Below the pieces are notes generated by a model. It saw only the letters and a program-made list of their open reading frames with translations. It ran no database searches and was not told the origin of the DNA. From NCBI RefSeq assembly GCF_034720595.1, contig NZ_JAYESJ010000001.1:250501-314500 (forward strand): a stretch of 64,000 bases of DNA. The letters are read 5' to 3'. This document shows positions 28,311 to 38,032 of the stretch, piece after piece. Origin of the DNA: Rhizobium sp. CC-YZS058 (GTDB lineage Bacteria > Pseudomonadota > Alphaproteobacteria > Rhizobiales > Rhizobiaceae). A program made the translations under genes and the position numbers. The first letter of the stretch is position 1; each line of letters opens with the position of its first letter.

Positions 28311-29339
28311 CTATCCGAACCAGCACCGGCCTTCGGTCGCAACCCCGAAGCGGCCGGGCGTGCGCGCATAGGCGGCAAGACCGGACAGGGCGGCGAAGGG
28401 ATGCGTGACGACCGAGGTGGGGATGGAGCGCAGCAGCGCCGAATGCGGCGCCTTGTCTTCGAAGGCGGCGCGGAATTCGGGCTTTTTCAGCGCCGGCAGG
28501 ATCTTCTGCGAGATGCCGCCCGCCAGATAGACCCCGCCGCGGGCCATGAAGATCATCGCCATGTCGCCGGCGACACGGCCGAGATAGGTGGAAAAGAGCG
28601 AGATGGTTTCTTCGGCCGTCTTGTCCGTTCCGCCCAGCGCTGCCGTGGTCACATCGGCGGGATCGGAAAACTGCGGCGTCAGGCCGTCGGCCAGGCAGAG
28701 CGCGCGGTAGAGATTGACGATGCCGCGGCCGCAGAGGATCTGCTCGGCGGAGATCCGCCCGTCGATCGCCTCCAGATGCGGCCAGAGGGCGAGATCGCGG
28801 GCGCTGCGCGGACCGAGATCGACATGGCCGCCTTCGCCCGGAACGGGAAAATAGGCCCCGCGTGCATGCAGGAGGCCGGCGACGCCGAGGCCGGTACCGG
28901 GGCCGAGGATGGCGCAGGAGGCCCCCTCCAGCGCGGCGCCCCCGCCGATGCGCTCGTGATCGCCCTTGGAAATGGCCGCGACGGCCAGAGCCTGTGCCTC
29001 GAAATCATTGATCACGACGACCTCGACAAGACCAAGCGCGGCGATCATGTCGGACGGGGTGATCACCCAGCCGGCATTGGTGAGCGGAATCTGGTCGCCC
29101 TTGACCGGCGCGGCGACGGCCATGATCGCCGAGCGCGGCCGCAATCCGGCCTGCGGCAGGACCGCCTGTTCCAGCGCCGCCTCGATGCTCGGGAAACCGC
29201 CGGTCGGCACGGTCGGAAACACGCGGGGCTCGCTTTCGGCATCGGCCAGGATCGCAAACCGCGCATTGGTGCCGCCGATATCGCCGATCAGAATCGGAAA
29301 GGCGAAGCTGCTCGTCAGGCTGGGGGCAGAGGCGGTCAT
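28311..29339 (-). CDS. glk: Glucokinase
   Basis: 342-residue bacterial ROK-independent glucokinase (Glk family) phosphorylating glucose with ATP. Motifs are [15 protein letters not shown] (phosphate 1), [35 protein letters not shown] and [15 protein letters not shown]. Start has AGGAGA five bases upstream. It lies 95 bases upstream of the ABC exporter on the same strand and 120 bases after mgsA. Confidence 0.94.
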   Translation of the reverse strand: MTASAPSLTSSFAFPILIGDIGGTNARFAILADAESEPRVFPTVPTGGFPSIEAALEQAVLPQAGLRPRSAIMAVAAPVKGDQIPLTNAGWVITPSDMIAALGLVEVVVINDFEAQALAVAAISKGDHERIGGGAALEGASCAILGPGTGLGVAGLLHARGAYFPVPGEGGHVDLGPRSARDLALWPHLEAIDGRISAEQILCGRGIVNLYRALCLADGLTPQFSDPADVTTAALGGTDKTAEETISLFSTYLGRVAGDMAMIFMARGGVYLAGGISQKILPALKKPEFRAAFEDKAPHSALLRSIPTSVVTHPFAALSGLAAYARTPGRFGVATEGRCWFG

Positions 29340-29459
29340 GAGGTCTCCTGCAGTCGTCGCGGTTATGTCAGACAGGCGGCAGGCGCGGCGCCTGCGTTCC
29401 TGTTCCGTCTAGTGGATTTTGGCGGCGCGGCCAACAGGATGCCGGACCCATGTGCTCTC

Positions 29460-29840
29460 TCAGGCGGGCTGGAAATCGATCATGCGCTCGGCAGTCGCCC
29501 GGTTGAGTGCCATGGGAATGTCATAGACCGTGGCAAGCCGCGTCAGCGCCTTCACGTCGACATCATGCGGAAGCGCCGTCAGGGGGTCGATGAAGAAGAC
29601 GAGGATATCGACATCGCCCGTCGCGATCAGGGCGCCGATCTGCTGGTCGCCGCCGAGCGGCCCGCTCTTCAGTCGGGTCACGGCTAGATCCGGACAGGCG
29701 GCAAGCACCCGTCCACCGGTCGTCCCGGTCGCGACGATGTCGTAGCGGGCGAGCGCCTGCTCGTGCGCCTTGGCGAAATCCGCCATGTCCTGCTTCTTCA
29801 GGTCGTGGGCGATCAGCGCCACGCATCGCTTCCTGTCCAT
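29460..29840 (-). CDS. mgsA: Methylglyoxal synthase
   Basis: 126-residue enzyme converting dihydroxyacetone phosphate to methylglyoxal, a bypass at the triose-phosphate level of glycolysis. Family motifs are [37 protein letters not shown] and [22 protein letters not shown], which include the catalytic Asp region. The length is typical of the short rhizobial form. Start has AAGGAG six bases upstream. Its position upstream of glk groups sugar-phosphate enzymes. Confidence 0.93.
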   Translation of the reverse strand: MDRKRCVALIAHDLKKQDMADFAKAHEQALARYDIVATGTTGGRVLAACPDLAVTRLKSGPLGGDQQIGALIATGDVDILVFFIDPLTALPHDVDVKALTRLATVYDIPMALNRATAERMIDFQPA

Positions 29841-29959
29841 GGCGTCTCCTTGCGGCCCCAGCCGCGCCGGACGGCGCAGCCGGAGCGACCGCGCATCATC
29901 CTGCGCCGCATCTTTTCCAGAAATCCGCAGGGATCAAGATCAAATCGATTGAATTTCCC

Positions 29960-31027
29960 TCAAGGCGCCGGCCGCGGCTTCGGAACCACGGATTCCGGCG
30001 GGACGGGGTCGATGGTGACCGGCACGGCAGGGGAGGCGACCGGCTGCGGGGTGGCCGGGCCTCCATCGGGCCCGCCTGTGAAGGTGGCGGAGGCTTCGGA
30101 CGCCGCCGGCGCATTCAGCACCGTGGTGCAGGCCTGCGGGAGATCGGCGAGCATGGTGAATCGCGGCTTGACCGGCTTTGCCGCCGGGTCCGGCTTCGGC
30201 TTGGCCCAGGGCTCCTTGGTGAACCACCAGGCAAGCGACTTGTCGCAGCCATCGCCCGGCGGCGGCGGCGCCTGCGGCTTGCAGCCGGGGGAATCGGCCG
30301 GGCATTTGATGCGGATGTGGAAGTGCTCGTCATGGCCGTAGATCGGCCGCACCTTGCCCATGGCGCTGCGATCGCCCGTCCAGCTCTCGCAGAGCTTCTT
30401 CTTGATCGCCGGATTGACGAAGACCCGGTCTACCTGCGGGTAGCTCGCCGCCAGCATGACGACGCGGGCATGGGTCGGCGTCCAGCGGGCCGGGTTGACG
30501 GTGAGGAACTTGGTCTTGTCGAGCATCGAGACGAAGGGCTTCGACTCGCGCTCGGCGGCGCTCATCCGCGTTGCGGGCATGGGCTGGAACCAGATATCCG
30601 CATCCAGCCCCACCTGGTGCGAGGCATGGCCGGTCAGCATCGGCCCGCCGCGCGGCTGGGAAATATCGCCGAGCAGAATGCCGGACCCCCAGCCGATCTG
30701 CCGTGCGTCCTGTGAGAACTGCTCGAGGAAGGCAATCATGTGCGGATTGCCCCAGCGCCGGTTGCGCGAGAGCCGCATGGCCTGCCAGGTCGGCCCATCC
30801 GCCGGCAGCGCCACCGCCCCGGTCAGGCAGCCCTTGGCATAGGAGCCGAGCGAAGCCGGCGCCGTGGCGCTCGGCAGCGTCACCGCGCCGAAGATTTCCT
30901 TGGCCGGTCTTGCATCTGCCGCAAAGCCCGTGCCGGGTGTGGCAAGAAGCGAGACCGCAAGAAGAGCTGGCAGGCAGCGGCGGAGCGGGCGCAAGGCGCG
31001 GAGCGGAGCAGAGGAAGCAACTCTCAT
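29960..31027 (-). CDS. mepA: Penicillin-insensitive murein endopeptidase MepA
   Basis: 355-residue periplasmic metallopeptidase cutting D-Ala-mDAP cross-links in peptidoglycan. The signal peptide spans about residues 15-36 (LPALLAVSLLATPGTGFAA). The zinc motif region GHASHQVGLDADIWF and the C-terminal metal site GHDEHFHIRIKCP are intact. The last 90 or so residues are a Pro-rich extension absent from E. coli MepA. It is divergent from yejA. Confidence 0.92.
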   Translation of the reverse strand: MRVASSAPLRALRPLRRCLPALLAVSLLATPGTGFAADARPAKEIFGAVTLPSATAPASLGSYAKGCLTGAVALPADGPTWQAMRLSRNRRWGNPHMIAFLEQFSQDARQIGWGSGILLGDISQPRGGPMLTGHASHQVGLDADIWFQPMPATRMSAAERESKPFVSMLDKTKFLTVNPARWTPTHARVVMLAASYPQVDRVFVNPAIKKKLCESWTGDRSAMGKVRPIYGHDEHFHIRIKCPADSPGCKPQAPPPPGDGCDKSLAWWFTKEPWAKPKPDPAAKPVKPRFTMLADLPQACTTVLNAPAASEASATFTGGPDGGPATPQPVASPAVPVTIDPVPPESVVPKPRPAP

Positions 31028-31222
31028 GCAGACGTGATCCTGAAAGGGAACGGCCCGGGCTGGGCATGGTCGGTCGATCCGCCATCTTTCACACTGTCTT
31101 TGTGTCAGACTTGCGGTCGATGAATTGAGGCAAAAATGGGGCAGATCGTTGGGTTCCGGCCCTTATTCGGCCGCAATCGATAATTAGCTCATCCGAAACC
31201 AATAAAACAAAGGAGAAGGGGA

Positions 31223-33136
31223 ATGCAATTTTTGAGACCCGCGCGAACAGCGGCGGCCTTGTCACTGGCAACCTTGTTGCTTCTTGCCCCGCAGGCGTCT
31301 TACGCGCAGAGTTCTCCAGCCCCCGCGGCAACCCCAACCGCCGTTGCCGAACCCATCTGGCGCCACGCCATCTCCATCGAAGGGCCGGTCAAATATCCGG
31401 CCGGCTTTGCCCATTTCGATTTCGTCAATCCGAATGCACCCAAAGCTGGCACCCTGCGGCTGACCAACTTCGGCACCTTCGACACGCTGAACCCGGTCCT
31501 CGACAAAGGCGAGATTGCTTTCGGGCTTCGCGGGCCAGTCGCGGATGCCTCGGGCTTTACGGCTGGGCTCGTCTTCGAGCGGCTGATGCAGGACTCCCTC
31601 GATGAACTGAGCGTGTCCTATGGCCTGCTCGCGGAGGCCGTCTCCTACCCGGATGACCTCACATGGGCCAAATTCCGACTGAGGCCGGAGGCGAAGTGGT
31701 CGGACGGGCAGCCGGTGACGCCCGAGGACGTGGTCTTCAGCTTCGACAAGGCCAAGGAGCTCGATCCCAGCAAGGCGATGCAGTATGAGCACGTCACCAA
31801 GGCCGAAAAGACAGGTGAGCGCGAGATCACCTTCACCTTCGATGCGCCCGGAAACCGCGAGTTGCCGTCAATCGTCGGAAGTCTGCTCATCGTGCCGAAG
31901 CACTGGTGGGAAGGCAAGGATGCATCCGGAAATCCGCGCGACATTTCGAAGACGACGCTCGAGATCCCGGTCGGTTCCGGACCCTATGAACTCGTCAAAG
32001 CAGAACCAGGCGCAGTCCTGCAGTACCGTCTGCGCGACGATTACTGGGGCAAGGACCTCAACATCAACGTCGGCTTCAACAACTTCCGGGAAATCACGTC
32101 GACCTATTATGCCGATCTCGATGTGGCCTTCGAGGCGTTCAGGGCCGGCAATGCGGACTATCGATGGGAGAACGGCTCGAAACGCTGGGCGACAGGCTAT
32201 GATTTCCCCGCCGTCAAGGATGGCCGCATCAAGCGCGTCCGGCTGGAGAACGAAGATCGGTCGAGCGGCTTCCTGGTCGGCTTCATCATGAATATGCGGC
32301 GCGACATCTTCAAGGAGCCGAAGCTGCGCGAGGCGCTCAACTACGCCTTCGATTTCGAAGAGATTCAGCGCACGCTGTTCTTTGGCGAGTACAAGCGGAT
32401 CAACAGCTTCTTCTTCCCGACCGAACTTGCCTCTTCCGGCTTGCCGCAGGGCAAGGAGCTGGAAATTCTGACTGCGCTTAAGGACAAGCTGCCGCCGGAA
32501 ATTTTCACGAAGCCCTATGAGAACCCGGTAGGCGGCACGCCGAAGGCGCTGCGCGAGAATTTGAAGAAAGCAATCGCGCTTCTCAAGGAGGCTGGCTACG
32601 AGCTCAAGAAAAACAAGATGGTGAATGTGAAGACCGGAAAGCCGCTGACCTTTGAGGTCCTGCTGGAAGGAGACACCATCGAGGACATCGCTCTGACCTG
32701 GACGGAAAACCTGCGCAAGATCGGGATCGACGCCAGCATACGTACAGCCGATGAATCGCAGTACGGCAACCGCAGACGGACAATGGATTTCGACGTTCTG
32801 TATGACGGTTGGTCGCAGTCCCTGCATCCTGGAAACGAACAGACAGGGTTCTGGGGTTCGACGTCCGTTGATGTAGAGGGTTCGGACAATTACGCGGGTC
32901 TTTCCGATCCGGCAGTTGATGCGCTGGTCCAGCAGGTGATCTTTGCCAAGGACCGCGAGACCCTTGTGGCAACGACCCGGGCACTCGATCGGGTGCTGCT
33001 CTCCAAGCATATCGTCGTGCCTAGCTACGGCGCCACGGACGAGCGGCTCGCCTATGTCAACACCTTGGCTCATCCCGATACGCTACCGTACTACTCGATC
33101 GGCTTCCCGGCCATCTGGTGGTCGACAGCCCCATGA
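31223..33136 (+). CDS. yejA: Extracellular solute-binding protein YejA (oligopeptide/microcin C type)
   Basis: 637-residue family 5 solute-binding protein with a signal peptide ending ASYAQ. Typical features are APKAGTLRLTNFGTFDTLNP, the peptide-binding-like FRLRPEAKWSDGQPVTPEDVVFSF, and LREALNYAFDFEEIQRTLFFG. It delivers oligopeptides (microcin C-type peptides in the known system) to YejBEF. The start has a strong AAGGAGAAGGGG ribosome site. It is the first gene of the yej operon; a perfect hairpin lies between it and yejB. Confidence 0.93.
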   Translation: MQFLRPARTAAALSLATLLLLAPQASYAQSSPAPAATPTAVAEPIWRHAISIEGPVKYPAGFAHFDFVNPNAPKAGTLRLTNFGTFDTLNPVLDKGEIAFGLRGPVADASGFTAGLVFERLMQDSLDELSVSYGLLAEAVSYPDDLTWAKFRLRPEAKWSDGQPVTPEDVVFSFDKAKELDPSKAMQYEHVTKAEKTGEREITFTFDAPGNRELPSIVGSLLIVPKHWWEGKDASGNPRDISKTTLEIPVGSGPYELVKAEPGAVLQYRLRDDYWGKDLNINVGFNNFREITSTYYADLDVAFEAFRAGNADYRWENGSKRWATGYDFPAVKDGRIKRVRLENEDRSSGFLVGFIMNMRRDIFKEPKLREALNYAFDFEEIQRTLFFGEYKRINSFFFPTELASSGLPQGKELEILTALKDKLPPEIFTKPYENPVGGTPKALRENLKKAIALLKEAGYELKKNKMVNVKTGKPLTFEVLLEGDTIEDIALTWTENLRKIGIDASIRTADESQYGNRRRTMDFDVLYDGWSQSLHPGNEQTGFWGSTSVDVEGSDNYAGLSDPAVDALVQQVIFAKDRETLVATTRALDRVLLSKHIVVPSYGATDERLAYVNTLAHPDTLPYYSIGFPAIWWSTAP

Positions 33137-33230
33137 AAGCCTTGCATGACAGAAGACCCTCCCTGTCAAATGCAGGTCACGAATCAATCATGGGGATCGA
33201 GCAAGGCGTGGACGTACTCTTGAATGCAAT

Positions 33231-33259
33231 CGCAAGCGGGTGCCTGGCACCCGCTTGCG
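33231..33259 (+). other. Perfect intercistronic hairpin between yejA and yejB
   Basis: CGCAAGCGGGTGCC (33231-33244) is the exact reverse complement of GGCACCCGCTTGCG (33246-33259), separated by one T. It folds as a 12-13 bp GC-rich stem with a small loop. There is no T-run after it, and the putative yejB ribosome site AAAGGG begins immediately downstream. It most likely protects the yejA mRNA end or restrains yejB translation; the role is inferred. Confidence 0.75.
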
Positions 33260-33275
33260 AAAGGGCATGCAGCTG

Positions 33276-34370
33276 ATGGGCGGCTATATCCTCCGGCGCC
33301 TGGCGCTGATGATTCCCACCCTCATCGGCATCATGGCCATCTCCTTCGCCGTCGTGCAGTTCGCCCCGGGCGGCCCGGTCGAACAGGTGATTTCCGACTT
33401 GACCAAGGGCGACCGCGGCGGTGGCGATCGCCTGTCGGGCGGCGGCAGTGAGCTGTCCGGGCAGAACTTCAACCTGGAAGGCAGCGGCAGCTATCGTGGC
33501 GCCCAGGGGCTCGATCCGGAGTTGATCGCCAAGCTCGAGCGGCAGTTCGGCTTCGACAAGCCGCCGCTGGAGCGCTTCGTCAGCATGATGTGGAACTATG
33601 CGCGCTTCGATTTCGGCGAGAGCTTCTTTCGCAATACGAGCGTCGTCGATCTGATCCTCGACAAGATGCCGGTCTCCATTTCACTTGGCATCTGGATCCT
33701 CCTCTTCTCCTATGTCATCTCCATTCCGCTCGGCATCAAGAAGGCGGTTTCCGACGGCTCGCCCTTCGACGTCTGGACCTCGACCCTGATCGTTGTCGGC
33801 TATGCCGTGCCGAGCTTCCTGTTCGGCATTCTGCTGATCGTGCTCTTCGCGGGCGGGTCCTTCTTCGACTGGTTTCCGCTGCGCGGCATCGTGTCGGACA
33901 ATTTCGACCAGCTGAACTGGTGGCAGAAGGTGCTCGACTATTTCTGGCACATGACGTTGCCGCTGATCACGCTGCTGCTATCGGCCTTCGCCACCACGAC
34001 GCTCCTGACGAAGAACTCGTTCATCGACGAGATCCGCAAGCAATATGTCGTGACCGCGCGGGCCAAGGGCCTGGCAGAGCGGCAGGTGCTCTATCGCCAT
34101 GTCTTCCGCAATGCGATGCTGATCATCATCGCCGGCTTTCCCTCGGCCTTCATTTCCGCCTTCTTCACCGGCTCGCTGCTGATCGAATATATCTTCTCGC
34201 TCGATGGTCTCGGTCGGCTCGGCTATGAGTCCATCATCAAGCGCGATTATCCGATCGTCTTCGGCACGCTCTACATTTTCTCCCTGATGGGTCTTGTCGT
34301 CAGTCTTCTGTCGGACCTCATCTACACCTGGGTCGATCCGCGCATCGACTTCGACCGAAGGGAGGTCTGA
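33276..34370 (+). CDS. yejB: ABC transporter permease YejB
   Basis: 364-residue DppB-type inner-membrane permease: N-terminal helix [26 protein letters not shown] with the family PGG motif, a long periplasmic insert rich in Gly/Ser (about residues 40-90), and the EAA loop [23 protein letters not shown] at 33276 is preferred; ATG at 33267 is an alternative. Its stop shares one base with the yejE start (TGATGG). It forms the membrane channel with YejE. Confidence 0.93.
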   Translation: MGGYILRRLALMIPTLIGIMAISFAVVQFAPGGPVEQVISDLTKGDRGGGDRLSGGGSELSGQNFNLEGSGSYRGAQGLDPELIAKLERQFGFDKPPLERFVSMMWNYARFDFGESFFRNTSVVDLILDKMPVSISLGIWILLFSYVISIPLGIKKAVSDGSPFDVWTSTLIVVGYAVPSFLFGILLIVLFAGGSFFDWFPLRGIVSDNFDQLNWWQKVLDYFWHMTLPLITLLLSAFATTTLLTKNSFIDEIRKQYVVTARAKGLAERQVLYRHVFRNAMLIIIAGFPSAFISAFFTGSLLIEYIFSLDGLGRLGYESIIKRDYPIVFGTLYIFSLMGLVVSLLSDLIYTWVDPRIDFDRREV

Positions 34371-35521
34371 TGGCCGATCTCGTCACAGCCGGGGTGAACC
34401 CCGCAACCGCGCCCGGCAGCCCGTCCGGTCGCATCTCGCCGATCAGCCAGCGCCGCTGGGCCAATTTCAAGGCGAACCGGCGGGGCTACTGGTCCTTCGT
34501 CCTGTTCATGATCCTCTTCGTGCTTAGCCTCTGCTCCGAGTTCATCGCCAACGACAAGCCGATCCTCGCCCTCTACAAGGGCGAGCTGCTGGTGCCCGTC
34601 CTCGTCGATTATCCGGAGGAGAAGTTCGGCGGCTTCCTCGCCGAACCCGACTATCGCTCCGATCTCATCCGCGACGAGATCGAGGCGAATGGCTGGATGA
34701 TCTGGCCGCCGATCCGCTATTCCTATCGCACGGTCAATTCCAACATTCCCCATTCGGCACCGACCGCGCCCTTCTGGCTGATGGACAAGGCCGAGCGCTG
34801 CGCCGGCTATCCCGCCGGCGACGCGGACCGCAACTGTACGATCGGCAATCTCAACTGGCTCGGCACCGACGATCAGGCGCGCGATGTCTTTGCGCGCATG
34901 ATCTACGGGTTCCGAATCTCGGTCCTCTTCGGCCTCGCACTGACGATCGCCTCCGCCATCGTCGGCGTCTCCGCCGGCGCGGTCCAGGGCTATTTCGGCG
35001 GCTGGACCGATCTTCTCATGCAGCGGTTCATCGAGATCTGGTCCTCCATGCCGGTGCTCTACATCCTGCTCATCATCGCAGCGATCTTGCCGCCCGGCTT
35101 CTTCGTCCTTCTCGGCATCATGCTGCTCTTTTCCTGGGTCGGCTTCGTCGGCATCGTGCGGGCGGAGTTCCTGCGGGCGCGCAATTTCGAATATGTGCGG
35201 GCGGCGCGGGCGCTGGGCGTCGGAAACACCACGATCATGAAACGCCACCTCCTGCCCAATGCCATGGTGGCGACGCTCACCTTCCTGCCCTTCATCCTTT
35301 CGGATTCGATCGCCACGCTCACCTCCCTCGACTTCCTCGGCTTCGGCATGCCGCCGGGTTCGCCCTCGCTCGGCGAGCTGATCGCCCAGGGCAAGGCGAA
35401 CCTTCAGGCACCCTGGCTCGGGATCACCGCATTCATGGTCATGTCGGTCATGCTTTCGCTCCTGATCTTCATCGGCGAGGCCGCCCGCGATGCCTTCGAT
35501 CCGCGAAAGACCTTCATGTGA
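34370..35521 (+). CDS. yejE: ABC transporter permease YejE
   Basis: 383-residue DppC-type permease: N-terminal cytoplasmic segment and helix GYWSFVLFMILFVLSLCSEFIA, a periplasmic insert (about 60-160) and the NWLGTDDQARDVFARMIYG motif. The C-terminal transport domain carries an EAA loop (FEYVRAARALGVGNTTIM). It overlaps yejB by one base. It is followed not by yejF but by a toxin-antitoxin pair after 64 bases. Confidence 0.93.
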   Translation: MADLVTAGVNPATAPGSPSGRISPISQRRWANFKANRRGYWSFVLFMILFVLSLCSEFIANDKPILALYKGELLVPVLVDYPEEKFGGFLAEPDYRSDLIRDEIEANGWMIWPPIRYSYRTVNSNIPHSAPTAPFWLMDKAERCAGYPAGDADRNCTIGNLNWLGTDDQARDVFARMIYGFRISVLFGLALTIASAIVGVSAGAVQGYFGGWTDLLMQRFIEIWSSMPVLYILLIIAAILPPGFFVLLGIMLLFSWVGFVGIVRAEFLRARNFEYVRAARALGVGNTTIMKRHLLPNAMVATLTFLPFILSDSIATLTSLDFLGFGMPPGSPSLGELIAQGKANLQAPWLGITAFMVMSVMLSLLIFIGEAARDAFDPRKTFM

Positions 35522-35585
35522 CCTCGTCAAGATCGGGCCGTTTCTCTAGGATGGCCCACCGACCGCACCGTGTGAGGGAGCCGAG

Positions 35586-35885
35586 ATGAACAAGATCGTC
35601 CGCGAGCACTACCCCGCCGCCAAACTGCCGGAAGAACTCCGGCAGGGACTGGATGCGGATGCACGGGTACGAATCGTTATCGAGGAGGAGGCATCCGATA
35701 TGCCCTCGCTGCCCCAGATCGTGCCCCTCCCCGACTTGGACGCTCTGGCATCCAATCGCTCACAGACCGTAGAAGAGTTGCTTGAGACGATCAGGATGCA
35801 CAAGGCTAGATATGGCTCGACCACGTCAGGCGACGAAGCTGTCCAGCGGATCCGCGCGTTGCGCGACGAGTGGGACGATGAATGA
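35586..35885 (+). CDS. Antitoxin of a PIN-domain type II module
   Basis: 99-residue small acidic protein. The N-terminus HYPAAKLPEELRQGLDADAR and the C-terminus AVQRIRALRDEWDDE match a rhizobial antitoxin type with an MNKIVREHYP-like start that neutralises a PIN partner. No obvious complete DNA-binding fold was recognised. The stop overlaps the toxin ATG (ATGA), the normal antitoxin-first order. It sits between yejE and yejF; a private promoter in the 64-base gap upstream cannot be confirmed by eye. Confidence 0.72.
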   Translation: MNKIVREHYPAAKLPEELRQGLDADARVRIVIEEEASDMPSLPQIVPLPDLDALASNRSQTVEELLETIRMHKARYGSTTSGDEAVQRIRALRDEWDDE

Positions 35886-36370
35886 AGCCTCGTATCTACT
35901 TCGATACCAATCCATTCATTTGGACCATTGAGGAGATCTCTGATCGCTCCGAGCTCTTGAATGCCATTCTGGCGACCTCCGGCGCGGGCAAGAGCCCGGC
36001 TGTGGTGACGAGCGAGATCACATTGGCAGAGCTGCTGGTGCTTCCGCTCCGCAACCGTCAAGAGGATCTCGCCCGACGCTATGATGACCTGATCTATCCA
36101 TCGCCGTGGCTGAATGTCCGGCCAGTGGATCGTGCGGTGCTCTGGCGTGCCAGTGCGTTGCGTGCTGGAGGCCGGATCAAGCTTCTCGATGCAATTCACC
36201 TCGCCACGGCAGAATTGACCGGCTGCACGTACTTTCTCTCTGCCGATACCGACTTCGCTGCTTACCTGCCACGCAACAAACCCGATCTGTCGGGCGCCAA
36301 CCCCTCCCTCGTCTTGGCCACGCCCGACCTCCCCACCCTCACCACCCTTCTGGACAGGTTTGCCCCATGA
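35882..36370 (+). CDS. PIN-domain ribonuclease toxin (VapC-like)
   Basis: 162-residue PIN protein. The four acidic residues expected of the nuclease are present: D8 (IYFDTNPF), E50 (TLAELLV), the Asp of LLDAIHLATAE and the Asp of SADTDFAAY. It should cut RNA when freed from the antitoxin. The gene overlaps the antitoxin by four bases at its start, and its TGA overlaps the yejF ATG (ATGA), so toxin and transporter ATPase translation are coupled. Confidence 0.82.
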   Translation: MKPRIYFDTNPFIWTIEEISDRSELLNAILATSGAGKSPAVVTSEITLAELLVLPLRNRQEDLARRYDDLIYPSPWLNVRPVDRAVLWRASALRAGGRIKLLDAIHLATAELTGCTYFLSADTDFAAYLPRNKPDLSGANPSLVLATPDLPTLTTLLDRFAP

Positions 36371-37995
36371 CCGAACCGCTTCTTTCCGTGCGCGATCTTT
36401 CCGTCGCCTTCCACCAGGCCGGCAAGACCTCCTCTGCGGTCGAGGGCGTGTCCTTCGACATTGCCAAGGGCGAGGTCGTGGCGCTGGTGGGGGAATCGGG
36501 CTCCGGCAAGTCCGTGACGGCCAATTCGATCCTGAAGCTGCTGCCTTATCCCGCCGCCAGCCATCCGAGTGGCGAGATCATCTTCAAGGGTCGCGATCTC
36601 ATGAAGGCGTCGCCGGAGGCGCTGCGCCATGTGCGCGGCAACGACATCACCATGATCTTCCAGGAGCCGATGACCTCGCTCAATCCGCTGCACACGATCG
36701 AGCGGCAGATCCTCGAAATCCTCGAACTGCACCAGGCGATGAAGGGTGCGCCGGCCAGGGCGCGGGTGCTGGACCTCCTGAACCAGGTCGGCATTCGCGA
36801 GCCGGAAAAGCGGCTGAAGGCGTACCCGCACGAGCTGTCCGGCGGCCAGCGCCAGCGTGTGATGATCGCCATGGCGCTGGCCAACCGCCCGGATCTGCTC
36901 ATTGCCGACGAGCCGACGACGGCGCTCGATGTCACCGTCCAAGCGCAGATCCTCGATCTGCTGAAGGTGCTGAAGGACGAGCATGGCATGTCGATGCTCT
37001 TCATCACCCATGACCTCGGCATCGTCCGCAAGATCGCCGATCGCGTCTGCGTGATGACGAAGGGGCGGATCGTCGAGGCCGGGCCAACGGCCGAGATCTT
37101 CGCCAACCCGCAGCACGCCTATACCCGCCACCTTCTGGCCGCCGAGCCGAAGGGCATGCCGCCCGTAACGGACCTGACCAAGCCGATCGTCATCGAGGCG
37201 AAGGACATGAAGGTCTGGTTCCCGATCCGCGCCGGCTTCCTTCGCCGCACGGTCGATCACGTCAAGGCCGTGGATGGGATCGACCTGACGCTGCGCGCCG
37301 GGCAGACCCTGGGCGTCGTCGGTGAATCCGGCTCGGGCAAGACGACGCTCGGCCTTGCGCTCACCCGGCTCATCGGGTCTGAAGGTCGCATCGCCTTCGT
37401 CGGCAAGGACATCGCCGAGTATTCCTTTTCCCAGATGCGCCCCTTGCGCAATCGCATGCAGGTGGTCTTCCAGGATCCCTATGGTTCGCTCAGCCCGCGC
37501 ATGGCGATCGCCGAAATCGTCGGGGAAGGGCTGAAGGTGCATGAGCCGGCGCTCTCCGAGCGCGAGCGCGAGGCGCGGGTGGCCGCGGCGCTGGAGGAGG
37601 TGGGGCTCGACCCCGAAACCCGCTGGCGCTATCCGCATGAGTTTTCCGGCGGCCAGCGCCAGCGCGTCGCCATTGCGCGGGCCATGGTGCTGAAGCCGCA
37701 ATTCGTCATGCTGGATGAGCCGACCTCGGCTCTCGACATGAGCGTGCAGGCACAGGTGGTGGATCTGCTGCGCAACCTGCAGGCGCGCCATCAGCTCGCC
37801 TATCTGTTCATCAGCCATGATCTCAAGGTCGTGCGGGCGCTGGCCAATGACATGATCGTCATGCGGCTCGGCAAGGTGGTGGAAGCCGGCCCCTCGCAGG
37901 ACATCTTCACCGCCCCGCGCGAGCCCTATACCAAGGCGCTCATGGCCGCCGCCTTCGACATGAAGGCCGTCGCCGTTCCGCAGGTCAGCCAGTAG
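36367..37995 (+). CDS. yejF: ABC transporter ATP-binding protein YejF (duplicated ATPase)
   Basis: 542 residues with two complete ATPase domains energising YejBE. First domain: Walker A GESGSGKS, signature LSGGQRQRV, Walker B LLIADEPTTALD. Second domain: GESGSGKT, FSGGQRQRV, FVMLDEPTSALD. The C-terminal oligopeptide-transporter extension pattern (HAYTRHLLAAEP, EPYTKALMAA) follows each. The start at 36367 is set by the ATGA overlap with the toxin stop and the match MTEPLLSVRDLSVAF to family N-termini. Confidence 0.94.
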   Translation: MTEPLLSVRDLSVAFHQAGKTSSAVEGVSFDIAKGEVVALVGESGSGKSVTANSILKLLPYPAASHPSGEIIFKGRDLMKASPEALRHVRGNDITMIFQEPMTSLNPLHTIERQILEILELHQAMKGAPARARVLDLLNQVGIREPEKRLKAYPHELSGGQRQRVMIAMALANRPDLLIADEPTTALDVTVQAQILDLLKVLKDEHGMSMLFITHDLGIVRKIADRVCVMTKGRIVEAGPTAEIFANPQHAYTRHLLAAEPKGMPPVTDLTKPIVIEAKDMKVWFPIRAGFLRRTVDHVKAVDGIDLTLRAGQTLGVVGESGSGKTTLGLALTRLIGSEGRIAFVGKDIAEYSFSQMRPLRNRMQVVFQDPYGSLSPRMAIAEIVGEGLKVHEPALSEREREARVAAALEEVGLDPETRWRYPHEFSGGQRQRVAIARAMVLKPQFVMLDEPTSALDMSVQAQVVDLLRNLQARHQLAYLFISHDLKVVRALANDMIVMRLGKVVEAGPSQDIFTAPREPYTKALMAAAFDMKAVAVPQVSQ

Positions 37996-38008
37996 CCGCT
38001 AAGGACCG

Positions 38009-38032
38009 CCGCAGGCCGATCAGGGCCTGCGG
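38009..38032. terminator. Hairpin at the yejF / NlpC convergent junction
   Basis: CCGCAGGCC (38009-38017) pairs with GGCCTGCGG (38024-38032) around the NlpC stop codon. No T-run follows on either strand, so it is only a possible weak terminator. Confidence 0.35.

Noticed and set aside
29379..29395. GC-rich palindrome GCAGGCGCGGCGCCTGC between glk and mgsA
   Set aside because: Short stem with a three-base loop and no T-run; such GC palindromes are expected by chance at this base composition.
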